DNA from: Candidatus Omnitrophota bacterium
GTDB lineage: Bacteria > Omnitrophota > Gorgyraeia > Gorgyraeales > Gorgyraeaceae
DNA: 64,000 nt
Assembly (NCBI GenBank): GCA_003485765.1
Contig: DNHS01000051.1
Coordinates: 62,001 to 126,000 of the forward strand
Direction of reading: 5' to 3'
The notes below the pieces were generated by a model. It had not been told where the DNA came from, ran no database searches, and saw nothing but the letters and a program-made list of their open reading frames with translations. This document shows, in pieces, positions 32,646 to 40,713 of this stretch (the first letter of the stretch is position 1; each line of letters begins with the position of its first letter). The translations under genes were made by a program, and so were the position numbers.

Positions 32646-33690
32646 CTTGTTCTCCTTTGTTTATCCTGCCCATCCTTTGCTGTTCCTCTAATGCCTTTTT
32701 AATATCATCTTCTGTCACAAGCTTCCTTTCCAGCAGGATCTCGCCTATTAACTTCTTTCCTAAAATCATGCTCCTATCCTTTGGAATAGTAAAATAGAAC
32801 ACAGAGCCCTCTCCGGGCTTAGACTCAACCCAGATATTCCCCTTATGTATCTGAATTATTTTTTTTACTATCGTAAGGCCCGCGCCGGTGCCTTCGACAT
32901 CCTCCCTCTTGCCAAGCCTTTGGAAGATCTCGAATATCTTTTCGAAATATTCTTCTTTTATCCCGATACCATTATCCTTTATATAAAATTTATGAAGATC
33001 TCCTTGATCGTCATAACCTATTTCTATCACGGGCTTTTGCTTATCATTAAACTTAATGGCGTTGGAAATCAGGTTCAAAAAAACTTCCGTTAACCTGACG
33101 CGGTCACAAAATATTTTTGGAAGCTTGTCTTTTATTATAATCTCTACGCCCTTTTGCTTTATGGCGTATTCAAGCCTCATCTTCACTTCAGTTATCAGCT
33201 CTTCTGTTTCAACTTCTTCAATAGTGCTTCCTCTTTTTTTGAGCCTGGATATCTCAAGCAGGTCTTCGATAAGCTTTTTCATCCTTTCTGTATTGGCTCT
33301 TACGCGTTCAAGATAATGCCTCCCTTCCTCGCTTAATTTGTCCTTGTAATCATCTATTATGAATTTCGAATAGGCGTCTATGCTCCTCAAAGGCTCTTTT
33401 AAATCATGCGAGACAATATAGGTAAAGTCGTCTAATTCTTTATTAACATCTTCAAGAATTTTCTTTTGATACTCCAAGATCTCCTTTGACTCCGTAAGAT
33501 CTTCAGCTATATTCTTCATTGCCCTGCGAGAGCCCTCTAAGTCCTGCATTCTGTTCTTTAATTCATTCATCTTCTCTTCAAGCAAGGCTGCCTGCTCAAA
33601 AACAGCCTGTTCTTGCGCTTCCAGAAGCTGCTTGAGGCTTTCAATTTCAACCTTGTATGTATCAAGCAGATTTGGATCGCCGCGCTCCAT
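32629..33690 (-). CDS. Soluble histidine kinase with MshEN-like C-terminal segment
   Basis: A protein of 353 residues. N-terminal coiled coil (5-90), HisKA with VSHDLKEPLRSID (about 105-117), HATPase with LISNAIKFN, DNGIGI and GTGAGL, then an unusual C-terminal extension (GEILLERKLVTEDDIKKALEEQ) resembling the MshEN domain seen in PilB/GspE ATPases, which can bind cyclic di-GMP (family knowledge). No membrane helix, so the input must come from a partner such as the upstream sensor proteins. Confidence 0.88.
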   Translation of the reverse strand: MERGDPNLLDTYKVEIESLKQLLEAQEQAVFEQAALLEEKMNELKNRMQDLEGSRRAMKNIAEDLTESKEILEYQKKILEDVNKELDDFTYIVSHDLKEPLRSIDAYSKFIIDDYKDKLSEEGRHYLERVRANTERMKKLIEDLLEISRLKKRGSTIEEVETEELITEVKMRLEYAIKQKGVEIIIKDKLPKIFCDRVRLTEVFLNLISNAIKFNDKQKPVIEIGYDDQGDLHKFYIKDNGIGIKEEYFEKIFEIFQRLGKREDVEGTGAGLTIVKKIIQIHKGNIWVESKPGEGSVFYFTIPKDRSMILGKKLIGEILLERKLVTEDDIKKALEEQQRMGRINKGEQDGRGT

Positions 33691-33709
33691 ATTTATCTCC
33701 TAACTAGTT

Positions 33710-34462
33710 TTAGTTAAATACCCTGTCTGCATAAGGCAATAACGCCAGCTTAACATTCAAAGCCAGTGGTTTAAAAAGGTTTGCGGCCTCCGGCGATATT
33801 GAAATCTTCGAAAATATGATAATTACATATATATCGCCGCCAGGCAAAACCCCGCCGAACCCAAGCACTGATTTAATACCGCAGGGGATGACAAAATCCT
33901 GCTGCGCAGGAACATATGGGCTGCCCAATGCTTCCGGGACATAAAAGACATTGAAGGTTTTTTGAGCGAGGTCAATTATTATTTTAGGATCGGGATTAAT
34001 AACGGTATTTATCTCTAAGCCGAGCTGTTTGATTATATTACGCACCATCGGTATCTTGTTTGCTACTTCTTCGCTTGGCAATGGTATGGCTTTATGCCCT
34101 GATGAAAGCTTCCTGGAATTCCATTCTTCCTTATCCCCCCTTGTCCCCAAAAGCACAAGGCTCTTCATTTGCGGCGTAATGGCACCAGCCCCAAACTTTT
34201 CTGCGACAAGGCGCTGGAATTCAGAGGGTAATGTTTCATAAGAGTGAGTCTTAAACAGGCGTACAAGCGCGCAGGCTCTTTCTTTAGTTTTATTGTCAAT
34301 AAGATTTAGATACAGGTAATCCGTGAGCCGGCCGGCAACCTCTTCCATGCTCTGCGCCTCTTCGCCTAATTGCCGTAATACCCTTCCGCAAATCGTCATA
34401 TCAGTCAGCGTAAAATTGGACAGATCTAATTTCTCACCCAATATCTCATGCCAATTCCCCAT
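33710..34462 (-). CDS. Probable stand-alone sensory protein, unrecognised
   Basis: A protein of 250 residues. The N-terminal half is helical (TDYLYLNLIDNKTKERACALVRLF); the C-terminal half is alpha/beta and ends in IYVIIIFSKISISPEAANLF and NVKLALLPYADRVF, similar to GAF-type sensors found at the front of multidomain kinases. No catalytic motif. Its position between the HAMP-GAF gene and the kinase gene suggests that it supplies a sensing input in trans. This is inference. Confidence 0.55.
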   Translation of the reverse strand: MGNWHEILGEKLDLSNFTLTDMTICGRVLRQLGEEAQSMEEVAGRLTDYLYLNLIDNKTKERACALVRLFKTHSYETLPSEFQRLVAEKFGAGAITPQMKSLVLLGTRGDKEEWNSRKLSSGHKAIPLPSEEVANKIPMVRNIIKQLGLEINTVINPDPKIIIDLAQKTFNVFYVPEALGSPYVPAQQDFVIPCGIKSVLGFGGVLPGGDIYVIIIFSKISISPEAANLFKPLALNVKLALLPYADRVFN

Positions 34463-34474
34463 TTCCCCTCCTTA

Positions 34475-35890
34475 TTAATCGTTCCCTTTATAAGGTTTTT
34501 CTCTCCCAAGCTCTTGGTTTAATCTGTTAACTTCTTTTTTTAACTCGACCATCCTGAGTTCGCGGCCTACCATAATTTTATTCGTATCCTCTAAATCCTT
34601 TAGCGTGAGTTTTTGATGTTCCTCTATTTTCTTGCGTTCGATTATACCTGCTAATATATTTGCTACTGCATATAAAAACTCCTTCTCTTTATCATTAGCC
34701 TGATGGCCTTCATCTAAGTATAAATTAATCATCCCCAGTATTTCTTTGTCCATGGATATAATAGGGACACAGTAGTGGCCATGCGGCATTATACCTTTAT
34801 ATTGATTTTCATGACGTTCGTCAATATGGCCTGAAAAAATAATTTCTCCGGATAAGGCTGCCTTGCCGCAAAGACATCTGCCAAAAGGCACAGATGCGCA
34901 TATTGTTTGTATTTCTGCTGACAACCCTTGTTGAGCTTTTAAAACAAGCGCGCCCGGCTTGTCTTCTACTAGAAAGATACCGCCTTTAGGCATTACTTTA
35001 GACCAAGGAGTTAAGTAAGAGAGGGCTTTTTTTAACACTTCTTCAAGAGGGATGTTTTCTAATGAAATTTTAAGCAATTTGTTCAAAATTCCCTGTATCT
35101 GGGAATCTTGCCGGATATTTTCCTCAGATGCCCTCAAGGCATCAACCATATAATTAAAAACAGTGCCCAGTTCTCCAATTTCATCTTTTAACTTTATATC
35201 TACCCTTTTCTTCATATCTCCATGCGCGATTTCTAATGCTGTATCTCTTAGATGGATTATCGGAGATGAAATGGTGCTCTTAAAGAAAAACCAGAGCCCT
35301 AAAATAAAAATTATATTCACCATAATACCTATCAGCATAACCAAACTAAACAAAGTTTTGGTCATATCTGACTTTGCTTCTATCTGTAAGTTTTCGCTGT
35401 GAATAAACTTGGAAAAATTTTCAGCATCTCTTATAACATCATCGGCAATAGCATCCATCTTTTCCATGAGCTTGCCTGCCTCTATATTCCCGATTGCATC
35501 AGATATAGAAAATATCTGTAACGCTATATTTTTAAGCTCCATGTATTCTTTTTCTATATGCTTCATTAACCGGCCTTCTTCAACATTGTCAAATTTTCTA
35601 TCATTTATTTTTTTGATCAAGCCCTCAACCTTGCCGCTTAAAATTTTAAAGTTTTCTGGCTCATCAGGGCTTCCGCCCGGTATCAAAAAATCATTCGCAG
35701 GCATAACTACCTGAGCTATGCCGGTCTGGAGGCTTCTGACTAACTGCATTTTTTCTGCGCTTTTATGCAGCTTAAGATGATCTTGATTATGCCTCTTATC
35801 AATCACATACACAGAGTACGTAAATAGAATTAATTCTATAAAAAATACAAAAAGCGTCAATCCTATCTTCATTTCTATCTTGATCCGCAT
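34475..35890 (-). CDS. Membrane sensor with HAMP and GAF domains, no kinase
   Basis: A protein of 471 residues. Transmembrane helices at about 8-28 and 180-205 flank a periplasmic helical region; then a HAMP domain (SSPIIHLRDTALEIAHGDM), a GAF domain (about 285-440: FGRCLCGKAALSGEIIFSG, GHYCVPIISMDKEILGMINLY) and a C-terminal coiled coil (DLEDTNKIMVGRELRMVELK). The kinase core is missing; the kinase at 32629 is encoded separately, so this looks like a split sensor kinase. The Cys-rich RCLCG GAF pattern may bind a ligand or nitric oxide-type signal, which is conjecture. Confidence 0.85.
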   Translation of the reverse strand: MRIKIEMKIGLTLFVFFIELILFTYSVYVIDKRHNQDHLKLHKSAEKMQLVRSLQTGIAQVVMPANDFLIPGGSPDEPENFKILSGKVEGLIKKINDRKFDNVEEGRLMKHIEKEYMELKNIALQIFSISDAIGNIEAGKLMEKMDAIADDVIRDAENFSKFIHSENLQIEAKSDMTKTLFSLVMLIGIMVNIIFILGLWFFFKSTISSPIIHLRDTALEIAHGDMKKRVDIKLKDEIGELGTVFNYMVDALRASEENIRQDSQIQGILNKLLKISLENIPLEEVLKKALSYLTPWSKVMPKGGIFLVEDKPGALVLKAQQGLSAEIQTICASVPFGRCLCGKAALSGEIIFSGHIDERHENQYKGIMPHGHYCVPIISMDKEILGMINLYLDEGHQANDKEKEFLYAVANILAGIIERKKIEEHQKLTLKDLEDTNKIMVGRELRMVELKKEVNRLNQELGREKPYKGND

Positions 35891-35907
35891 AATTATCTTT
35901 CTTTATC

Positions 35908-36780
35908 CTAAAAAATATAGTTCAAGAATTTATATATTAATTTTGCTGTTAAAAAATCCGGGCTGATATTTCCAGGTATAGGGCACAATTCCACTATATC
36001 GAATCCTATAATCTCTTTTTCCTGACTAAGCTTTTTTAACAACGTGAGTGTCTCATACCAGCCCATGCCTCCGGGTTCAGGCGTGCCTACGCTCGGCATA
36101 ATGGATGGATCAAGCGCATCCATATCTATAGTAACATAAACTCTATTGCTATCCAAAGAATATATGACATCCTCTATCCAGTCTTCATTTTTGATCATGT
36201 CCTTCATAAAAAATGTCTTGAGATTATTGTTGGATTTGCCGGATTCTTCTTTGGACATACTTCTTACTCCTGCCTGGGAAAGGCCTGTAAGTTCTACAAT
36301 ACGCTTCGCAATACATGCGTGGCTATATTTTGAGCCCTGAAAACTATCGCGCATGTCTCTGTGCGCGTCCAACTGCAGCACTGAAAAATTCTTAAAAATC
36401 TTCTTACATGCTCTTACAGGGCCAAGCGTAATGGAGTGCTCTCCGCCCAAAACCACGGGAAACTTGCCTGCTTTTAAAATAGATATGACTTCTTTTTCAA
36501 TTTTATTAATTATATCTTCCGGCTTGGCGCCTATTTGCTTAATTTCTTTGGCTGTATATATGCCAAATTTATAAATCTCTTTCCCTGTCTCATCATCATA
36601 TGTCTCCATGTGCTTTGAAGCATCTATTATTGCCTTTGGCCCGGCAGAAGCTCCGGATTTATAAGAAGTTGTCAAATCATAAGCAACTGGCAATATCGCT
36701 ATCCTGGACTTATCCCAGGAAAAATATTCATCTTCCAGATCGCAAAATTTAAACCGCGCTTTATAATTTTTATTTGGCAT
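35908..36780 (-). CDS. speB: Agmatinase
   Basis: A protein of 290 residues of the ureohydrolase family with metal ligands visible in GGEHSITLG, QLDAHRDMRD, SHACIAKRI and VTIDMDALDPSIMPSVGTPEPGG. It hydrolyses agmatine to putrescine and urea, the second step after the pyruvoyl arginine decarboxylase at 29412. It overlaps the cupin gene by 11 bases, so speB, the cupin and the DHS-like gene form one operon. Confidence 0.93.
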   Translation of the reverse strand: MPNKNYKARFKFCDLEDEYFSWDKSRIAILPVAYDLTTSYKSGASAGPKAIIDASKHMETYDDETGKEIYKFGIYTAKEIKQIGAKPEDIINKIEKEVISILKAGKFPVVLGGEHSITLGPVRACKKIFKNFSVLQLDAHRDMRDSFQGSKYSHACIAKRIVELTGLSQAGVRSMSKEESGKSNNNLKTFFMKDMIKNEDWIEDVIYSLDSNRVYVTIDMDALDPSIMPSVGTPEPGGMGWYETLTLLKKLSQEKEIIGFDIVELCPIPGNISPDFLTAKLIYKFLNYIF

Positions 36781-37099
36781 TTGAGGTTATGAATATATAT
36801 TCCAATATTCCATTGCCTGTATTTTTTACATTGTGAACTGTACCTGGCGGTATATATAACACGGAATTATCTTCAAAATCAAATTCTTCTTCACTGTTTA
36901 TTAGAAGCAGCCCCTTGCCTTTTAATATCACCAGCGCCTCTTCCAGATCATTGGTTGAGTGTTCGCCTATCTCTTCTCCTTTTTTCAATATAACATGGCC
37001 TGACTTAAGGCCCCGAGTCCCGGAATCTTTATTAAAAAGCCTCTGATATTTTGAATTGGATTCTAACTTTACAATTTTTGGTTTTGGAAAATCAGCCAT
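36770..37099 (-). CDS. Small cupin-domain protein
   Basis: A protein of 109 residues that is essentially one cupin barrel: GHVILKKGEEIGEHSTNDLEE as motif 1 and VLYIPPGTVHNVKNTG as motif 2, with the His and Glu metal ligands partly present. It overlaps both neighbours (speB and DHS-like). A role in sensing or buffering polyamines or sugars is possible but not shown. Confidence 0.82.
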   Translation of the reverse strand: MADFPKPKIVKLESNSKYQRLFNKDSGTRGLKSGHVILKKGEEIGEHSTNDLEEALVILKGKGLLLINSEEEFDFEDNSVLYIPPGTVHNVKNTGNGILEYIFITSNAK

Positions 37100-38186
37100 T
37101 TTTAAGGCTTGTCAGAATATCTTTATTCCAGACAAATTTTTTTCTTTTGCGGGCCCTGTGTAACTTTTCCTGAAAGGCATATGAGTAAACAAGAGGCAGG
37201 CTCACGCTCGGCTCAACAAATGCCATTGCGCAGCTTGCGTCATTATTGATCTTTCCCCATGAGGTAGCCTCTTTTAATGTGCTGCCGCTTAACCCTCCCC
37301 AGTGAGGTACATCTGTTGTAAGCTGAAATGCGTATGAATGCCCGCCTGTATCTTTATTGAAAATATACCCCATTACAACAGCGTCGTTGATATAATTTTT
37401 AGGAACACCCCCTGCGACATAGATAGCGGCTGTCTTTTTGGATTTCACTATGGTCTGTGTTATCTCGTAATTATCTTGTATAGAATCAATGTGCACGCCG
37501 GACAATTTATTTTCTTTGCATCTATGATAATGGCCGGTAAGGCCTATGCCTATTGAGCTGTCATTTAAAGCAGGCGCAAAAATAGGAACCTTGTATTTAT
37601 AAGCAGTCTTTACAATAGAATCTTCATCGCTCAAGCGAGAGCCAAGTGTTTCTATAAACTCCCTGGAAGAATAATTTCCCGGCTTCATTGTATCCGCAAC
37701 GCGGCCTATCCAATTATCAGTATCCCAGAATTTTTCATCATCCACATATGTATCATAAATTCTATCAATGTATAATTTATCCAGCACCCTGTCATCTGCG
37801 TCAGGGTTTCCTATATAATGCCTGAAACCTCTTGCCTGATATATATCCTGATATATTATAGCGCCAGTGGAAACCACTACATCCACCATCTTAAACTTTA
37901 TCATATTCCTTATAATATCCCTTAGCCCTGCTGCTATTAATGGCCCTGCAAGGCCTAAATATATAGTAGGCTGCGCCTTATCCTGAAGCATCTTTTTAAA
38001 AACATTGGCGCATTTATAGATATTCCGCGCCTGTATGGAACTATTCTTAAAACTACCTACCAAATCAGATATCTTGGAACCACTCTCTATCTTAACGTGC
38101 TCTATAGGCAAAGATAGGATTTTTTTCTTCAATAATGCATCATTTTTATTAAGTTTTTTTCTGGAAAATTCCTCAACCCGCGCCAT
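37092..38186 (-). CDS. Deoxyhypusine-synthase-like enzyme (probable polyamine aminobutyltransferase)
   Basis: A protein of 364 residues of the DHS family: NAD-binding Rossmann segments (LAGPLIAAGLRDII, VVVSTGAII) and the catalytic lysine context ATSWGKI near residue 305, matching the SWGKI of eukaryotic DHS. Bacteria have no eIF5A, so bacterial members are usually homospermidine synthase-like or act on other acceptors (family knowledge). The context of agmatinase and arginine decarboxylase supports a polyamine role. Confidence 0.88.
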   Translation of the reverse strand: MARVEEFSRKKLNKNDALLKKKILSLPIEHVKIESGSKISDLVGSFKNSSIQARNIYKCANVFKKMLQDKAQPTIYLGLAGPLIAAGLRDIIRNMIKFKMVDVVVSTGAIIYQDIYQARGFRHYIGNPDADDRVLDKLYIDRIYDTYVDDEKFWDTDNWIGRVADTMKPGNYSSREFIETLGSRLSDEDSIVKTAYKYKVPIFAPALNDSSIGIGLTGHYHRCKENKLSGVHIDSIQDNYEITQTIVKSKKTAAIYVAGGVPKNYINDAVVMGYIFNKDTGGHSYAFQLTTDVPHWGGLSGSTLKEATSWGKINNDASCAMAFVEPSVSLPLVYSYAFQEKLHRARKRKKFVWNKDILTSLKNG

Positions 38187-38205
38187 ACAAATTCCCTTTT
38201 ATTTT

Positions 38206-38301
38206 TTATATTATAACATGCCCATGGGCGCTTTCCAAGCTCTTTAAACCACCTAAGGTTACATTTTTGACAATGACAGTTTTGTCGCCTCTATATTTCA
38301 T
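38206..38301 (-). CDS. Possible 31-residue peptide or gene remnant
   Basis: An ATG preceded by AAAGGGGATTAA opens a 31-codon frame (MKYRGDKTVIVKNVTLGGLK at the start), 12 bases after the yajQ stop. It reads like the start of an alpha/beta protein and could be a remnant. Its 3' end contains TTATAAT, which may serve as the -10 box of the DHS-like operon. Confidence 0.3.
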   Translation of the reverse strand: MKYRGDKTVIVKNVTLGGLKSLESAHGHVII

Positions 38302-38313
38302 TTAATCCCCTTT

Positions 38314-38808
38314 TTATCTATAATTACAGAATTGTAAAAATACAGGGAAATCTATATTTTTTAAATGCGCTATAACTGTTTGAAGGTCATCTTTTTTAGA
38401 AGCTACGACTCTTATTTTATCTTCCTCTATTCTGGCCTGAACCTTCAGCCGCAAATCCTTGATTATCTGGACCAGCTCCCTGGCCCTTTCTTTCGGAATG
38501 CCGTCTGTTATCTCTGCGACCTGCCGCAGATTCCCCTCAAACGCCTTTTCAGGCTCATTATACTTAATTGATTTTAAAGAAATTCCTCTTTTTGTCAATC
38601 TCAGGCCCAGGCTGTCATGGATACCCCGCAATTTAAAATCATCTCCGGCAACCAGGGTTATCTTTTTCTCTTCCCTGTTATAATCAATCGAAAACTTGGC
38701 GCCTTTAAAATCGTACCTGTTAGCCAATTCCTTTTTCGCCTGATTAATTGCATTGTCAATCTCCTGTAAATCCACCTTGGAAGTAATATCAAAAGAAAAA
38801 TCAGTCAT
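38314..38808 (-). CDS. yajQ: YajQ family nucleotide-binding protein
   Basis: A protein of 164 residues matching the YajQ/DUF520 family: FDITSKVDLQEIDNAINQA at the N-terminus, ELANRYDFKGAKFSID, and IPKERARELVQIIKDLRLKVQA with IEEDKIRVVASKKDDLQTVI near the end. Two ferredoxin-like halves. Some members bind cyclic di-GMP; a role in RNA or nucleotide binding is usual in annotation. Normal length, monocistronic or with the small frame downstream. Confidence 0.93.
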   Translation of the reverse strand: MTDFSFDITSKVDLQEIDNAINQAKKELANRYDFKGAKFSIDYNREEKKITLVAGDDFKLRGIHDSLGLRLTKRGISLKSIKYNEPEKAFEGNLRQVAEITDGIPKERARELVQIIKDLRLKVQARIEEDKIRVVASKKDDLQTVIAHLKNIDFPVFLQFCNYR

Positions 38809-38860
38809 ATCTCACCTCTTTCTTATAAAATATATTATACCATTTTTTAATATAGTTTCT

Positions 38861-38899
38861 ACAACTTTACAAACTGACATTGTTAAAATGTAAAGTTGT
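38861..38899. repeat. Palindromic element, copy 2 (TTAACAATG-type loop)
   Basis: ACAACTTTACA and TGTAAAGTTGT flank an inner AACTGACATTGTTAAAA. It lies between yajQ and tRNA-Val. It creates a spurious MLKCKVV start in the plus-strand frame. Confidence 0.8.
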
Positions 38900-38965
38900 T
38901 TGGAATTTTTTTCAAAATTTAGTGCTTGAAATAGGCGGGTGGGTGATGTATATTAGTAAAGCACT

Positions 38966-39047
<82 letters not shown>

Positions 39048-39103
39048 AATTTTTCACAGTTGACAGTTGGCTCTGAAGACTATATACTTATTAATCATCA
39101 ATG

Positions 39104-39180
39104 GGGGACGTAGTTCAGTTGGATAGAATAATTGATTGTCGATCAATAGGTCGCGGGTTCGAATCCCGTCGTCCCCGCCA
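39104..39180 (+). tRNA. tRNA-Asp (GTC)
   Basis: The acceptor GGGGACG/CGTCCCC, anticodon stem ATTGA/TCAAT with loop TTGTCGA (anticodon GTC) and T-arm CGGGTTCGAATCCCG are present; CCA is encoded. Confidence 0.95.
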
Positions 39181-39217
39181 GTTGAAACACCTTTACATGC
39201 GTAGGACTTTGGCTAGA

Positions 39218-39379
39218 TCAGCATATCTGCGCTGGTCCAGTAGCACAGCGATTACATGAACCATAAGCTGCAGCTTTTGTAAATTGCTCTTTATCGAATA
39301 ATGATTCGCTTTGGATAGCAGGGCTTATATAATGTTTTTTAGGCGGCTTATTATTTTTAACACGCGAACGTTTTTCCAT
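39218..39379 (-). CDS. Candidate RiPP precursor peptide, 53 residues
   Basis: A short frame with GGGAGG ahead of its ATG, overlapping the end of the radical SAM gene by 23 bases. The N-terminal part (1-38) is basic and leader-like with Y17-x-x-P20 (HYISPAIQSESLF), similar to the YxxP motif bound by RRE domains in lasso leaders. The C-terminal part (YGSCNRCATGPAQIC) has Cys at 42, 45 and 53 and Gly, Ser and Pro, and ends at a Cys. The adjacent PqqD-like and SPASM radical SAM genes are the expected modifying partners. Confidence 0.72.
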   Translation of the reverse strand: MEKRSRVKNNKPPKKHYISPAIQSESLFDKEQFTKAAAYGSCNRCATGPAQIC

Positions 39380-40448
39380 CACATACCTCCCTTTTTATTA
39401 AATGTTTCTTTCGCTTACTTTCCTCATGCAGAAAATATGTCAGATCACACGCCTCTTTTTCTGGTTCTAAACTTTTGTTTTCAAGAAAACGATTAACAGG
39501 ACATACCGCGCACTTCGAAATTAACTTACACCTATTGCATATTGGTATATCTTTAAATTTTATATTCCGCCATTGTTTTAATACGCTGGAATCTCTCCAT
39601 ATTTTTTCAAAAGACTCTTCGCATATATTGCCTGCGCTATATGGAGCTAAGAGACAGGGGTATAACCGGCCATATGGGTCTATTGAAAATGTACTATGTC
39701 CTCCCTTGCATACATTGCGTTCAAGCAAATCTTCAAGCGGTTCAGTATCGTTCTGAGCGAAATAAGATAAGTCCTCTTCATAAATTTTTGCAAGATGCCT
39801 AGAGAGAGCTTTTGTGGATATATCATTATATCTATTTTGCTCGCTCCCATTGCGCATCGGGGCTGTTATATGATTAAATTGGCAGCGCACCCCAAGATCG
39901 CCAGCAAGTTTTTTTATATCAGCATATAAATTAAAATTATCCTTTGAAAGAGATGTTTTTAACCTAACTCTAACTTTATACTTAGTAAGAAAACGCACTG
40001 CATTTATTGTGCGCTCAAAAGAACCTTTTCTCCTGGTAATTTTCTCATGCGTTGGACTATTGGGCCCATATATGCTAATACAAACTTCTGCTATATTGTA
40101 GCTGCTTATTTGCTTGGCTTTTTTATCATCTATAAGAGTACCGTTTGTAAATATTGTTATAGCAAATTTCTTATGATTAGCGTGCTCGAGTATATCAAAT
40201 ATATCTTCTCGCATAAAGACCTCGCCACCGGTAAAAATTATAAAAAACGTTCCGTGAAAGGCAAGGACATCTAAAATATCTTTTATCTGCTTCGTAGACA
40301 GAGGCTGTGTAGTAAAATCATTATTATAGCAATGATAACACCTAAGATTGCATTTAAATGTCAGCTCAAAAATGCACCTAAAAGGGATATCCTCTTTATT
40401 GCATCTTTTCAGAAAACGTTCATATAAAGAATTGGTATCCATTATCAT
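39357..40448 (-). CDS. SPASM-type radical SAM peptide-modifying enzyme
   Basis: A protein of 363 residues. The radical SAM CxxxCxxC motif is C33-C37-C40 in KCNLRCYHC; GGEVFMRED follows as the SAM-binding GGE. The C-terminal region (about 245-345) has a SPASM/twitch-like cluster of cysteines (LYPCLLAPYSAGNIC, ICNRCKLISKCAVC). Such enzymes install thioether, C-C or epimeric modifications in peptides (family knowledge). It lies 1 base after the PqqD-like gene and overlaps the precursor-like frame. Confidence 0.9.
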   Translation of the reverse strand: MIMDTNSLYERFLKRCNKEDIPFRCIFELTFKCNLRCYHCYNNDFTTQPLSTKQIKDILDVLAFHGTFFIIFTGGEVFMREDIFDILEHANHKKFAITIFTNGTLIDDKKAKQISSYNIAEVCISIYGPNSPTHEKITRRKGSFERTINAVRFLTKYKVRVRLKTSLSKDNFNLYADIKKLAGDLGVRCQFNHITAPMRNGSEQNRYNDISTKALSRHLAKIYEEDLSYFAQNDTEPLEDLLERNVCKGGHSTFSIDPYGRLYPCLLAPYSAGNICEESFEKIWRDSSVLKQWRNIKFKDIPICNRCKLISKCAVCPVNRFLENKSLEPEKEACDLTYFLHEESKRKKHLIKREVCDGKTFAC

Positions 40449-40449
40449 T

Positions 40450-40713
40450 CTATTTCGTAAGCAAAAGTTTCGCCCTTTTCATTTTCTTTATCAAGTTTAA
40501 AATATCGGCTTTGGCTTTTCCCCGCTTTATATCATATTCTTTGCATATATATGTTAAAATTTTCTCCAGTGAAACCCAACCTACAGATAACTCCCAGACT
40601 TTAGTACCTATTTCATTCAGGCAATGGATTTTATTTTCAAGAGAAGAGTAAATAATAGTCTCTTTTCCAAAAATACGGAAGGCAATATGTGGATTACGCT
40701 TTATAAAAGACAT
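40450..40713 (-). CDS. PqqD-like peptide chaperone (RRE)
   Basis: About 87 residues from the ATG at 40713; the frame continues to 40791, but that would overlap the HprK-like gene by 90 bases. It has the PqqD/RRE look: NPHIAFRIFGKETIIYSSLENKIHCLNEIGTKVWELS, then the winged-helix part (LEKILTYICKEYDIKRGKAKADILNLI). PqqD-type proteins present the leader peptide to the radical SAM enzyme. The HprK-like gene overlaps its 5' end by 13 bases. Confidence 0.85.
   Translation of the reverse strand: MSFIKRNPHIAFRIFGKETIIYSSLENKIHCLNEIGTKVWELSVGWVSLEKILTYICKEYDIKRGKAKADILNLIKKMKRAKLLLTK

Noticed and set aside
37092..38186. True deoxyhypusine synthase acting on eIF5A
   Set aside because: The surrounding genes are bacterial polyamine genes and bacteria do not have eIF5A; a homospermidine-type reaction is more likely.
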